A DNA stretch of 64,000 nucleotides, taken from positions 62,001 to 126,000 of the forward strand of contig NZ_JBFDAE010000007.1 in assembly GCF_040720935.1 (NCBI RefSeq). The letters run 5' to 3'. The notes beneath the pieces are model-generated. The model was not told where the DNA came from, searched no databases, and was given only the letters and a program-made list of their open reading frames with translations. Every line of letters starts with the position of its first letter. Positions within the stretch are counted from its first letter, which is position 1. This stretch comes from Jejuia sp040720935 (GTDB lineage: Bacteria; Bacteroidota; Bacteroidia; Flavobacteriales; Flavobacteriaceae). Both the position numbers and the translations under genes were made by a program. Positions 17,693 to 25,675 of the stretch are shown here, piece by piece.

Positions 17693-18358
17693 ATGTTTAC
17701 AAAGGTTTTAGTTTCAGAAGATATGGACGATATTAGCAAAGGAGTACATGCATCGCTTAGCGAATTGCGTATTACAAACATTCATCAAGTACAGTATTGT
17801 GACGATGCTTATTTGAAAATTAAAAAGGCTATTTTGGATGAAAACCCATACCAATTATTAATCACAGATTTGTCTTTTTCGACAGACCACCGTGAACAGC
17901 GATTCCCTACAGGCGAACATTTAGTAAAAACACTTAAAAAACAAAACTCAAATTTAAAAATCATTGTGTATTCTGTTGAAGACCGTCTTCAAAAAGTGAG
18001 ATTATTGATGAAAACCCATGGCATTGACGCTTACGTTTGTAAAAGCAGAAGAGGTTTAACAGAATTAACCGAAGCTATCCGTACAGTTTTTAAAAACGAA
18101 AATTATCTATCGCCACAAGTTGCCCAAGCTTTGGGCCAAAAAGCAGATTTAGAAATAACTGACTTTGATATTGAATTGCTCAAACAACTCTCAAACGGTT
18201 TGTCGCAAGATGAAATTAGCGCTTATCTTAAAAAGCGTAACATGACCCCGAGCAGTTTAAGCTCCATAGAAAAACGGTTAAACAAGTTGCGGATCCAATT
18301 TAAAGCCAGCAATGCCATACACTTAGTGGCTATTGTTAAGGATTTAGGACTGATATAA
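17693..18358 (+). CDS. Response regulator, receiver plus LuxR-type HTH
   Basis: 221 residues. The receiver domain has the acidic pair E9/D10, the phospho-acceptor Asp59 (LLITDLSF), a Ser in IIVYS and the conserved Lys in VCKSRRG. The C-terminal domain (about 155-221) fits a LuxR/FixJ-type helix-turn-helix (LLKQLSNGLSQDEISAYLKK ... KRLNKLRIQF). It is coupled to the preceding histidine kinase and is its probable cognate regulator. Two palindromic TTACGGAATYCCGTAA elements lie just downstream and might be binding sites, but this is untested. Confidence 0.9.
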   Translation: MFTKVLVSEDMDDISKGVHASLSELRITNIHQVQYCDDAYLKIKKAILDENPYQLLITDLSFSTDHREQRFPTGEHLVKTLKKQNSNLKIIVYSVEDRLQKVRLLMKTHGIDAYVCKSRRGLTELTEAIRTVFKNENYLSPQVAQALGQKADLEITDFDIELLKQLSNGLSQDEISAYLKKRNMTPSSLSSIEKRLNKLRIQFKASNAIHLVAIVKDLGLI

Positions 18359-18398
18359 TTAAAAAGCCATTCTTCTAAAAAACCAAATAATTTGTTCG

Positions 18399-18418
18399 GG
18401 TTACGGAATCCCGTAACG
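18399..18418. promoter_or_regulatory. Palindromic element, copy 1
   Basis: GTTACGGAATCCCGTAAC, a near-perfect palindrome with core TTACGGAATCCCGTAA. A second copy lies about 130 bp away at 18532-18551. Such paired symmetric sites are what a dimeric regulator would bind. Confidence 0.55.
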
Positions 18419-18483
18419 CACTTCCCCCTTTAATTTATACTATTGTACTGCTATTAATAATTATCGTAGGATAATTGAGGATT

Positions 18484-18514
18484 GCACGTCTTTGTTAGGG
18501 CGTGCTTTTTTTTT
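18484..18514 (+). terminator. Rho-independent terminator of the TPR kinase/regulator operon
   Basis: A stem GCACG ... CGTGC with a 12-base loop is followed by nine T residues. It lies about 125 bp after the response regulator stop codon and between the two palindromic elements. Confidence 0.75.
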
Positions 18515-18531
18515 GTTGAAACAATTTTGTG

Positions 18532-18551
18532 CCTTACGGAATTCCGTAAGG
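18532..18551. promoter_or_regulatory. Palindromic element, copy 2
   Basis: CCTTACGGAATTCCGTAAGG is a perfect 20-bp palindrome sharing the TTACGGAATYCCGTAA core with copy 1. It lies 120 bp upstream of the SH3-domain gene. It is followed by a T-rich stretch, so it could alternatively work as a second terminator hairpin. Confidence 0.55.
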
Positions 18552-18670
18552 TTTTGTTTTTTAATGGGGTTATGTTTGGAGATAGACTTTTAAATACTGT
18601 TGAGATTTATAAGAAATGGAAAAACAACAATGTTAATTGTACGTCATAACAGAAAAAGAAACTTTAGAAA

Positions 18671-19213
18671 ATGAAAAAAAATCTACTTTTTGCTATTCTG
18701 CTTTTAGTAACTGCAATCGGGTTTAGCCAATCCTATCTAGGAAAGATTACTAAACAAGTAAATTTTAGAGAAGGGCCAAGTGCAGACTATGCAATAATAA
18801 AATCTTTACAATTTGGAGCTGATATATTTATTATATCTACAAATACCGAAAACAACTACCTTAATATCATCGATATAGCAACGAATACAGAGGGTTATGT
18901 ACATAAGTCTTATGTAAAACTAGGAGATGTAGTAGAAAAAAATGAAGGTGGCATTTTTACACCAAGCGGTAAATCTGAAACATATAAACCAGAGATTGAA
19001 ATCTATAACAAAACAAATATCGTCCTTACTCTAAAATTGAATTCTCAGGTATATACGTTTAGCCCTTACCAAACGAAAACCATATCACTATCTCCGGGAA
19101 CTTATAATTATAGAGCATCTGCACCAGGAGTGATTCCTAATATTGGAACGGAGAATATGGAAAGTAATATGAGTTATAGTTGGCAGTTTTACATCGTAAC
19201 AGAAAGAAGATAA
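18671..19213 (+). CDS. Exported SH3-like domain protein
   Basis: 180 residues with signal peptide MKKNLLFAILLLVTAIGFSQ. Residues about 22-88 match a bacterial SH3b domain (VNFREGPSADYAIIKSLQFG, TEGYVHKSYVKLG). The C-terminal half is a predicted beta domain (IEIYNKTNIVLTLKLNS, PGTYNYRASAPG) without a recognised name. It is the first gene of a ten-gene same-strand run to 25656. SH3b domains usually bind cell-wall or protein ligands in the periplasm. No function is proposed beyond that. Confidence 0.75.
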   Translation: MKKNLLFAILLLVTAIGFSQSYLGKITKQVNFREGPSADYAIIKSLQFGADIFIISTNTENNYLNIIDIATNTEGYVHKSYVKLGDVVEKNEGGIFTPSGKSETYKPEIEIYNKTNIVLTLKLNSQVYTFSPYQTKTISLSPGTYNYRASAPGVIPNIGTENMESNMSYSWQFYIVTERR

Positions 19214-19260
19214 AGACCTTAAATATGCTAATTACTAATTCAAAATTAAAAAGATAAACT

Positions 19261-19581
19261 ATGCCTTGGTATCTCTGGATAATACTTATTGTGTTCGCTT
19301 TTTTCTTTTTTGCTTACATAAATGATAAACAGAAAAGAGAACGCCTAATGAAAAAATATAATGACGCAGATCTTGTTGAAAAGTTAATGACTGGTTCTTT
19401 TTGGCAAGGACAAACCAAAGGTCAACTTATAGATTCCCTTGGACATCCTAAAGACGTTAGCGAGCTAGTATTAAAAACCAAGAAAAAAGAAATTTGGAAA
19501 TACCAAAAAACGGGAAATAATAGATATGCCTTAAAAATTACCATTGAAAACGGAGAAGTAATTGGTTGGGACCAAAAATAG
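19261..19581 (+). CDS. Small membrane protein with BamE/SmpA-like C-terminal domain
   Basis: 106 residues. An N-terminal TM helix (WYLWIILIVFAFFFFAYI) anchors a domain with the pattern GQTKGQLIDSLGHPKDVSEL ... KEIWKYQ ... ITIENGEVIGWD. This resembles the two-layer fold of SmpA/BamE-type proteins. It is too small to assign a role and is not BamE itself, since it lacks a lipobox. It lies between the SH3 gene and the DUF6804-like gene. Confidence 0.65.
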   Translation: MPWYLWIILIVFAFFFFAYINDKQKRERLMKKYNDADLVEKLMTGSFWQGQTKGQLIDSLGHPKDVSELVLKTKKKEIWKYQKTGNNRYALKITIENGEVIGWDQK

Positions 19582-19601
19582 CTTCAAAAGAAGTTTAAAA
19601 A

Positions 19602-19904
19602 ATGAAAAAACAACTATTCATTACAAAAATCATATTGATTATCCTTTTTCTAGGCTGTCTTCTAGATTGGAATTATGGATATTACCAATTGGTTCGATTT
19701 TTGGGTATGGTTGGGTTCGGTTTTCTGGCTTATGAGCAATACAATAAGAACAAAACATGGTTTTATATTTGGTTCTTTTCTGCCATTTTGATAAACCCAA
19801 TATTTAAAATTGCTTTAGGTCGAGAAATCTGGAACATTGTAGATGTTGTTTGGGCAATTTTATTAGTCATTTCAATTCTAATCAACAACAAAACAAAAGC
19901 TTAA
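19602..19904 (+). CDS. Small multi-pass membrane protein (DUF6804-like)
   Basis: 100 residues with about four hydrophobic helices: FITKIILIILFLGCLLDW, LVRFLGMVGFGFLAYEQY, WFYIWFFSAILINPIF and VDVVWAILLVISILI. The motif YYQLVRF and the spacing resemble a small membrane family I recall as DUF6804. The next gene starts about 5 bp after its stop codon. The function is unknown. Confidence 0.6.
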   Translation: MKKQLFITKIILIILFLGCLLDWNYGYYQLVRFLGMVGFGFLAYEQYNKNKTWFYIWFFSAILINPIFKIALGREIWNIVDVVWAILLVISILINNKTKA

Positions 19905-19909
19905 CTTTT

Positions 19910-20503
19910 TTGAAAAAAAACCTATCCATATCATTACAGATTATAAAGTTTGCACCACTTATAGTATTCAGGTATTTCAAATATCTATTTTTTAAAAAAT
20001 CACTTCATATCACAGACTTTCGACCAAGCAATATTTTCTGTATTGATGGAACTCTAAATCAATTGATTTGGAATGTTGAAAATTGTCTTTTTGTAATTTT
20101 AAAAAACACATCAAAAGTATATTTGGGTTCTAACGATTTGATTTTTAAAGTCGCAGAACAGCATACTCAGTTCTCACTTAAAAGTTATGGTTATAACAAA
20201 ACCATACAAGCAAATACAAATATTAAGGTCATATCATTAAAACAAAAAAACCTCGATAATGAAATCTTGAAGAACAATGTTTTAACCATAAAAAAACATA
20301 ACCCCAGACTTGTTCATTCAAAAAACATTAATAGAGGATTACGAAAAACAAGTAGGCTTTCTTTCTTAAAATCAAAGTCAATCAAAATTTCGAAAAACAT
20401 TAAAAAGGTGCAACTCACAAGTTCTATTACACCTTTTAAAGAGTTAAGAGAAGTCAATAATTACAAAACCATACACCAACTAAATAACCATCATCATGAA
20501 TAG
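19910..20503 (+). CDS. Ig-like domain protein without ATG start
   Basis: The open frame contains no internal Met codon. The best start is the TTG at 19910, 5 bp after the preceding stop, giving about 197 residues; a TTG at 19850 would overlap the upstream gene by 55 bp. A hydrophobic N terminus (ISLQIIKFAPLIVFRYFKYL) precedes a beta-sandwich pattern (IFCIDGTLNQLIWNVENCLF, YLGSNDLIFKV, TQFSLKSYGYNKTI). That pattern resembles Ig-like domains that open with DGxxVxLxWxVxN. The C-terminal third is very basic. It overlaps the DUF4407 gene by 8 bp, so it is translationally coupled. The function is unknown. Confidence 0.6.
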   Translation: MKKNLSISLQIIKFAPLIVFRYFKYLFFKKSLHITDFRPSNIFCIDGTLNQLIWNVENCLFVILKNTSKVYLGSNDLIFKVAEQHTQFSLKSYGYNKTIQANTNIKVISLKQKNLDNEILKNNVLTIKKHNPRLVHSKNINRGLRKTSRLSFLKSKSIKISKNIKKVQLTSSITPFKELREVNNYKTIHQLNNHHHE

Positions 20504-21719
20504 AGATTATTACGAAAGCCCAAAACCAGGTAAAATAATGCAGATGCTCTGGAAAGCAGCCGGATCTGACGCCTACATCTTAAAACGAAGCACTTACAAC
20601 GACCAAGTAAAATATGCTTGTTTGGGAGGCATTGTTGCAGCAACAGGTTTTATGGCTGCATTAGCTGGAGGTTATGCCGTTTATACCATTTTTGAACCAA
20701 AGGGTTCTGCTTTAGATAATGCAGTCCATTTTCCGACAGCATTGATGTCTTTGGTTTTTGGAATTATTTGGGGATTGATTATTTTTAATATAGACCGATT
20801 TATTGTTGCAGCAACAGGTAAAGGCGATGGAACAGAAGCCATTACTTGGCAAGAATTTACGGGTTCGATTCCAAGAATAATTATGGGATTGGTAATTGCT
20901 ATAACGATATCTAAACCAATGGAAATTAGAATGTTTAAATCTGAAATTGATGCAGAACTACACCAAGCCCAGTTAGAAAAACGAAAACAATATGAAGAAG
21001 CTACTAAAGTAAATTATGATGATAGGTTTGCAATTATTGAAAAAGATTTGAACAAAATTGAAGAAAAAAGAGTTGATTTAATTGAAAGAATAAAAAAAGC
21101 CGAAAAAGATTATTCAGACCAATTAAATGGTAAACTACCTGGGACTGTACCTGGTAAGGGAAGATTATCTGAGGCTCTAGAGAAACAGGTTGATAAATTG
21201 GAGTTAGAGCTGGATGATTTTGACGCAGTTAATAAAGCAGAAATGAATCGACTCCTTTCTGAAAAGCTAAAATTACAAAATGAATTGGCAATTGAATTGG
21301 ATAAAAACGAACAAGTCGCAGGTGGATTAGACGGTTTGCTTGAGCGGATTCATTTAGCACATGAAGTCGCAGGTTTTTGGATTACATTTTTCATCACACT
21401 CTTGTTTGTTGTTATTGAATTAACACCCATATTCTTTAAAATGATGCTTATTAAAAGCCCATACGATTATATGTCAGATAACGTTAGCGAACTTTTAAAA
21501 GCAGATGAAGGCATTCAAATAAAATACGATTATTACAAAGACAAACAAGGTCAAGAACGCAACCTCATTATAAACCATAAAGCCAACAAAAAAGTAGAGG
21601 AAAAAATGATGCTTATAAAAGCACAAACCGAATTGAGTGATTACATCATTGAAAAATGGAAAGAAAAGGAAAAAGAAAAGATAAACAATAATCTTGACGA
21701 TTACATTTCTGAGGCTTAA
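20496..21719 (+). CDS. DUF4407-family membrane protein
   Basis: 407 residues. TM helices lie near 41-66, 80-98, 124-141 and 285-305. The motif LIIFNIDRFIV after helix 2 and the ISKPMEIRMF turn after helix 3 are hallmarks of DUF4407. Between helices 3 and 4 is a 130-residue coiled coil (about 150-280). The C terminus is charged and cytoplasmic (EKWKEKEKEKINNN). ATG 20496 overlaps the Ig-like gene by 8 bp, and the stop abuts the next ATG. The function of DUF4407 is not known to me; the shape suggests a stalk- or ring-forming membrane scaffold. Confidence 0.8.
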   Translation: MNRDYYESPKPGKIMQMLWKAAGSDAYILKRSTYNDQVKYACLGGIVAATGFMAALAGGYAVYTIFEPKGSALDNAVHFPTALMSLVFGIIWGLIIFNIDRFIVAATGKGDGTEAITWQEFTGSIPRIIMGLVIAITISKPMEIRMFKSEIDAELHQAQLEKRKQYEEATKVNYDDRFAIIEKDLNKIEEKRVDLIERIKKAEKDYSDQLNGKLPGTVPGKGRLSEALEKQVDKLELELDDFDAVNKAEMNRLLSEKLKLQNELAIELDKNEQVAGGLDGLLERIHLAHEVAGFWITFFITLLFVVIELTPIFFKMMLIKSPYDYMSDNVSELLKADEGIQIKYDYYKDKQGQERNLIINHKANKKVEEKMMLIKAQTELSDYIIEKWKEKEKEKINNNLDDYISEA

Positions 21720-22703
21720 ATGCGAATAGGTCAAGTTCTATATCATTTTTTTTGGAAGGTTTCAGGCGAAGACCCTCAAATTCTCAAAAACACAAAAAAG
21801 AAACTTAAAGTTCGGTTTTTATGTAGTGGTATTTTGGTATTTGTGCTGTTCTGGCTGAGTGTTATCTCATATCATCATACGTTTAATAAACTTTTCAAAA
21901 TTCCAGTTATGTCCTGGGTAATTGGATTGGTGTTTACTATGATGATTATTAATATCTATCGGCTAAACATCATAACGCTTTCAGCAAAAAAACTAACTTA
22001 TAGCTTTGGTTATTATATCTCTTTGGGCATTCGTGTTTTGTTTATCATCCTCATTAGTCTAACAGTAATCAAACCATTAGAAACGATACTATTAGACAAA
22101 GCAGTATCGAGCGAAGTGGAAACATTCAAAGCCATAGAAATAAAAAAATCACTTAATAAAACCACATTATATTTCGATAATGAAATAACAATAGTGAAAA
22201 AGGAACTTGATGAGTTACAGAAAAAAATTAGTGAAAATCTTATTGTAGATGCAGAAACTAAAGAAAACTTTCTTATTAATAAACTCACATTTTTAAAAAA
22301 TGAAAAAGCACTACAATTAAAAGAAACCAAACTTTTGTTGAATGATTCGCCATATTTTATTAGAAGCCTGATTCTTATCAATGAAAAACATCCTCAAATA
22401 TGGTTATTGACCATTCTTTTAGTCATCTTATTTTTAACACCATTTATACTGAAATTTACAACATCTCCATCTGGTTTTTATAACAGAAAACGACTGATAG
22501 TGCAAGAGAAAATCATCGAAGACGAGTATCGGTTTTTCAAGCAATTTTATCCAAAAGCTTTCAGCAATTCTATTGGCGAAGCACTAAACGTTGTTGAGAA
22601 TTATGAAGACCCGCCATTTAATACCATTAAGATTAAAGATGAACGCGTTATAGGATTAGAAACAGACTTTATCAAACATTTGTATGGGAACAAAGAAGAT
22701 TAA
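21720..22703 (+). CDS. Second, divergent DUF4407-like membrane protein
   Basis: 327 residues that follow the previous gene with no spacer. It repeats the DUF4407 plan: an N-terminal amphipathic start (LYHFFWKVSGEDPQILKN, comparable to LWKAAGSDAYILKR of its neighbour), TM helices near 35-50, 62-80 and 100-118 with VIKPLE after the third, a coiled coil (about 130-210) and a last TM (IWLLTILLVILFLTPFIL). The NIDRF motif is altered to INIYRLN. It is probably a paralog forming a heteromer with its neighbour. It overlaps the next gene by 20 bp. Confidence 0.72.
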   Translation: MRIGQVLYHFFWKVSGEDPQILKNTKKKLKVRFLCSGILVFVLFWLSVISYHHTFNKLFKIPVMSWVIGLVFTMMIINIYRLNIITLSAKKLTYSFGYYISLGIRVLFIILISLTVIKPLETILLDKAVSSEVETFKAIEIKKSLNKTTLYFDNEITIVKKELDELQKKISENLIVDAETKENFLINKLTFLKNEKALQLKETKLLLNDSPYFIRSLILINEKHPQIWLLTILLVILFLTPFILKFTTSPSGFYNRKRLIVQEKIIEDEYRFFKQFYPKAFSNSIGEALNVVENYEDPPFNTIKIKDERVIGLETDFIKHLYGNKED

Positions 22704-24282
22704 GGTCATCAAAAAAATAGAGCGTAAAACGTTTTTAAAAGGCAATTTTGTTGGTAAATACCATGGCGATTTTGTCGATGGAAAATCATTTTTAAATACT
22801 GCGAAATATTATGATATTCATATTTATGAAGGAGAAATCCATTATGTTCAAATCATTTCTGAGGAAGCATATGAATCTATAGCATCTGAAATTCATTTTT
22901 TACAAGATCAATTCGAAAATGTTATTTCTGTTACAGAAGAAAAAGTAACCGATTTTGATGCGTTTAAGTTTAAAATCAATCAGCCTAAAGTAAAGTCCAT
23001 TACTATAAAAGATGTAAACAAGGAAGATAACCAGACTTTTGGAACTTTTACATGTGTGGTCTATGGATATTTAATTGACACTACAGATAAAGAGGAAATT
23101 ATAGAGGTTGAGGTTTGCGATTATTGTAATCATACCTTAGAAAAATGCAATTGTCCGCAGTTAATTTCAGAAGATTATATAGACTATGTTGAAGAACAAG
23201 AAGATAGTTCAACCAAAAAACGAGAAATATTTTCAACATATAACACCACAGGCTATTCTGAAATTTTTGGATGGATAATAATGATTGGTTTTGGGGCTCT
23301 GTTTTTAGCTGCAATAGGACTTCCTGGAATTATCCTAATTGCATTTTTGGCTGCGCTTTATTTTATACTCACATATTTTTCAACTTTCACATCAGTTATC
23401 ATCAATATCCTCGGTTGGGTATTTAGATTGTTGGTTAACTTTGTTGTGTTCATGTTTTTCATTTCATTAATAACAGGCATCTATTCTTCTGTTACGAATA
23501 GTTCTTCCGAAAGAACAATAAAGCCAAAGCAAAAAGTGAGTTCCGCTGAAGAAAAAGCACAAAAAATTCAACTACAAGACAGTACATTTTTAATTAGCCA
23601 TAAACGTATATGGAGAGATTATGACAATCATTTGTATAAAGGAAATTTAAGTGTTTTAGAATCTGATTATAAATTATCAAGAGCGCATAGAAATCAAATT
23701 GATTTCAAATTATACAATGATTATCAATGGTCATTATTGTACAATTCATTAATAGAAAATGACAGAAATAAATTGGAAAATATCTATGTTACTTTTGATA
23801 GTATTGGTAAAGCAAATGGGCTAAATAGAAAACAATTTGCTGAAATGGTTGTGTCCTGTATTCAGGACATCCCATATGCCTTAGTCATGCAACACGATTG
23901 CAATAAAGATTCTTATGAAGAGGATTTTATAAAACATCAATTAGACAAGTGCCCACAATGTTGCATTAGAGATATTAAATACGGGATTCAAGCCCCTGTA
24001 GAATTTACAGCAAATTTAAAAGGTGATTGCGATACACGTACTGTAATGCTTTTCACTATACTTTCAAAATTTGGATTTGATGTAGCCGTTTTAGGAAGCC
24101 TATCCTATCAACACTCCATAATTGCCATCAATTTACCGTATAGTGGAACTTATAAAGTGATAAAAGGGAGAAAATATTATGTTTGGGAAACTACAGCATC
24201 AGGTTTTGAACCTGGTATTCTAGACCCAAAATCATCAAATATGAACTTATGGAACGTACATTTACTAACTAACAACAATTAA
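22684..24282 (+). CDS. Membrane protein with zinc ribbon and transglutaminase-like domain
   Basis: 532 residues. The N-terminal cytoplasmic part ends in a Cys cluster typical of a zinc ribbon (CDYCNHTLEKCNC, near 142-154). Two or three TM helices follow (about 195-265). The C-terminal domain has transglutaminase/cysteine-protease features: Cys449 in GDCDTRT, His477 in YQHSIIAI and an acidic residue, Glu502, in WETTA, giving a possible Cys-His-Glu triad. An earlier pair of Cys-rich loops (QHDCNKDSY, KCPQCCIRD) may be disulfide bonded. It overlaps the second DUF4407 gene and is followed 2 bp later by the next membrane gene. Activity is inferred from motif order only. Confidence 0.7.
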   Translation: MGTKKIKVIKKIERKTFLKGNFVGKYHGDFVDGKSFLNTAKYYDIHIYEGEIHYVQIISEEAYESIASEIHFLQDQFENVISVTEEKVTDFDAFKFKINQPKVKSITIKDVNKEDNQTFGTFTCVVYGYLIDTTDKEEIIEVEVCDYCNHTLEKCNCPQLISEDYIDYVEEQEDSSTKKREIFSTYNTTGYSEIFGWIIMIGFGALFLAAIGLPGIILIAFLAALYFILTYFSTFTSVIINILGWVFRLLVNFVVFMFFISLITGIYSSVTNSSSERTIKPKQKVSSAEEKAQKIQLQDSTFLISHKRIWRDYDNHLYKGNLSVLESDYKLSRAHRNQIDFKLYNDYQWSLLYNSLIENDRNKLENIYVTFDSIGKANGLNRKQFAEMVVSCIQDIPYALVMQHDCNKDSYEEDFIKHQLDKCPQCCIRDIKYGIQAPVEFTANLKGDCDTRTVMLFTILSKFGFDVAVLGSLSYQHSIIAINLPYSGTYKVIKGRKYYVWETTASGFEPGILDPKSSNMNLWNVHLLTNNN

Positions 24283-24284
24283 TT

Positions 24285-24806
24285 ATGGAACAACATGTAT
24301 TTAAAATGGGATTAATACAGTTTTGTGTTTTTCTACTTATATCAGTACTTACCCTATTGGTAACTCTTTGGTTTATAAAACGATTTATCTCCAAGAAATA
24401 TCACATTGAAGACTATAACACAGCTTATGGAATCTTTACAGGTGGTCTTGTAATTTCAGTTTTCTACATCATATCTGGACTCATTACACCAATAATTTCT
24501 ACCTTGAAGCTTTTAGATAATATTTCAGGTTCATGGATGTATATCTTAGAATCTGCAAAACATATTTCGGTTCTCTTGCTTGTAGCAATGGTTTCTGCAT
24601 TTATAATCTGTTTTCTAGCCATAAAGCTTTCAAAACGTTTTTTCATCGGACTAATAGTGTTTAACGAAATAAAGAACAACCGAATTGGTATAGCTGTTTT
24701 TGTTGCAGTTATACTAATAGCTTTCAGTTTAGTATTAAGAGACAGTTTACAATTATTATTTGATAGCTTTGTCCCATATCCAGAAATGCCCAACTTCTTA
24801 AATTAA
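24285..24806 (+). CDS. Polytopic membrane protein (possibly DUF350-like)
   Basis: 173 residues with about five or six hydrophobic helices (LIQFCVFLLISVLTLLVTLW, AYGIFTGGLVISVFYIISGL, VLLLVAMVSAFIICFLAI, IAVFVAVILIAFSLVL). The repeated arrangement and the AYGIFTGG...SGLITP segment recall DUF350 proteins, but the match is weak. It starts 2 bp after the transglutaminase-like gene. The function is unknown. Confidence 0.6.
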   Translation: MEQHVFKMGLIQFCVFLLISVLTLLVTLWFIKRFISKKYHIEDYNTAYGIFTGGLVISVFYIISGLITPIISTLKLLDNISGSWMYILESAKHISVLLLVAMVSAFIICFLAIKLSKRFFIGLIVFNEIKNNRIGIAVFVAVILIAFSLVLRDSLQLLFDSFVPYPEMPNFLN

Positions 24807-24811
24807 AATAA

Positions 24812-25294
24812 GTGTATCGATTCATTTTACTTTTTATTATTGCTTTAAATTGCTATTCACAAGAGCAAATATTGACAGGCAAAGTCACCGCCATAACAGA
24901 CGGCGACACCTTCAAACTCCTAACAAAAGATTCCACACTCATAAAAGTAAGGGTAGCCAATATAGATTGTCCCGAAAGGAAACAACCCTTTTCAACAAAG
25001 GCAAAACAGTTTACTTCGGAAGCTATTTTTGGTAAAAACGTAACACTGGACTATTTAAAAAAAGACCGCTACGGACGCTTTATTTGTAATGTGATTTATA
25101 ATGATTCTTTAAACCTTAGCCATGAACTTGTAAAACACGGTTTTGCATGGCATTATGTGAAATATTCTAAAGACACCTATTTACAGGTTTTAGAAGACGA
25201 AGCAAAAGTTATTAAAATTGGCTTATGGCAAGATAAAAATGCAATGCCGCCCTGGGAATGGAGAAGCCATAAAAAGAAAAAAGTAAAACCATGA
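24812..25294 (+). CDS. Secreted thermonuclease-family (SNase-like) nuclease
   Basis: About 160 residues starting at GTG 24812, with a signal peptide ending near NCYSQ. The SNase fold is clear: VTAITDGDTFKL (calcium-binding Asp), IKVRVANIDCPE (Arg and catalytic Glu) and DRYGRF (second Arg), then HELVKHGFAWHY and a C-terminal helix. The length matches the minimal family. It should cleave nucleic acid in the periplasm or outside the cell. It overlaps the next exported gene by 4 bp, so the two are coupled. Confidence 0.88.
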   Translation: MYRFILLFIIALNCYSQEQILTGKVTAITDGDTFKLLTKDSTLIKVRVANIDCPERKQPFSTKAKQFTSEAIFGKNVTLDYLKKDRYGRFICNVIYNDSLNLSHELVKHGFAWHYVKYSKDTYLQVLEDEAKVIKIGLWQDKNAMPPWEWRSHKKKKVKP

Positions 25295-25656
25295 AACTTG
25301 TAAAAATCTTTCTTTTTGTTACATGCTTTGTTTTTACAAGTCATTTAACCGCCCAAACTGTTTATACCACAAAAACTGGCGAAAAGTACCATAAAGCACA
25401 TTGCAAATATCTTAAATATTCAAAAAAGGAAATTATCTTAAAAAAAGCTAAGGAATTTGGTTATACTGCATGTTCGGTTTGCAAACCAAATACAAAAAAC
25501 ACGAAAATATCAAGTTCTAGCGCTTTAACAAATAATAGCAACTACCAAACGACAACCAAAAAAACTACAGCTACCCAATGCACAGGAAAAACCAAATCTG
25601 GTTCTCGTTGTAAGCGCAGGACTAAAAACGCAAACGGGAGGTGTTATCAGCATTAA
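25291..25656 (+). CDS. Exported Cys-rich protein with Ada-like and DUF5763-like segments
   Basis: 121 residues with signal peptide ending HLTAQ. The first mature segment (GEKYHKAHCKYLKYS ... YTACSVCKP) has the His/Cys pattern of the small metal-binding domain found beside SNase proteins and in Ada. A Ser/Thr/Asn-rich linker follows, then a C-terminal QCTGKTKSGSRCKRRTKN...CYQH motif, the short Cys/Arg module I recall as DUF5763. The start overlaps the nuclease stop. A DNA- or metal-binding accessory of the nuclease is plausible but inferred. Confidence 0.75.
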   Translation: MKLVKIFLFVTCFVFTSHLTAQTVYTTKTGEKYHKAHCKYLKYSKKEIILKKAKEFGYTACSVCKPNTKNTKISSSSALTNNSNYQTTTKKTTATQCTGKTKSGSRCKRRTKNANGRCYQH

Positions 25657-25675
25657 TTATTGCATGCTCTTTCAA

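Noticed and set aside
18671..25656. Calling the ten-gene cluster a known anti-phage system
   Set aside because: No hallmark defence domain apart from a secreted nuclease was recognised, so it is reported only as a candidate unit of unknown role.
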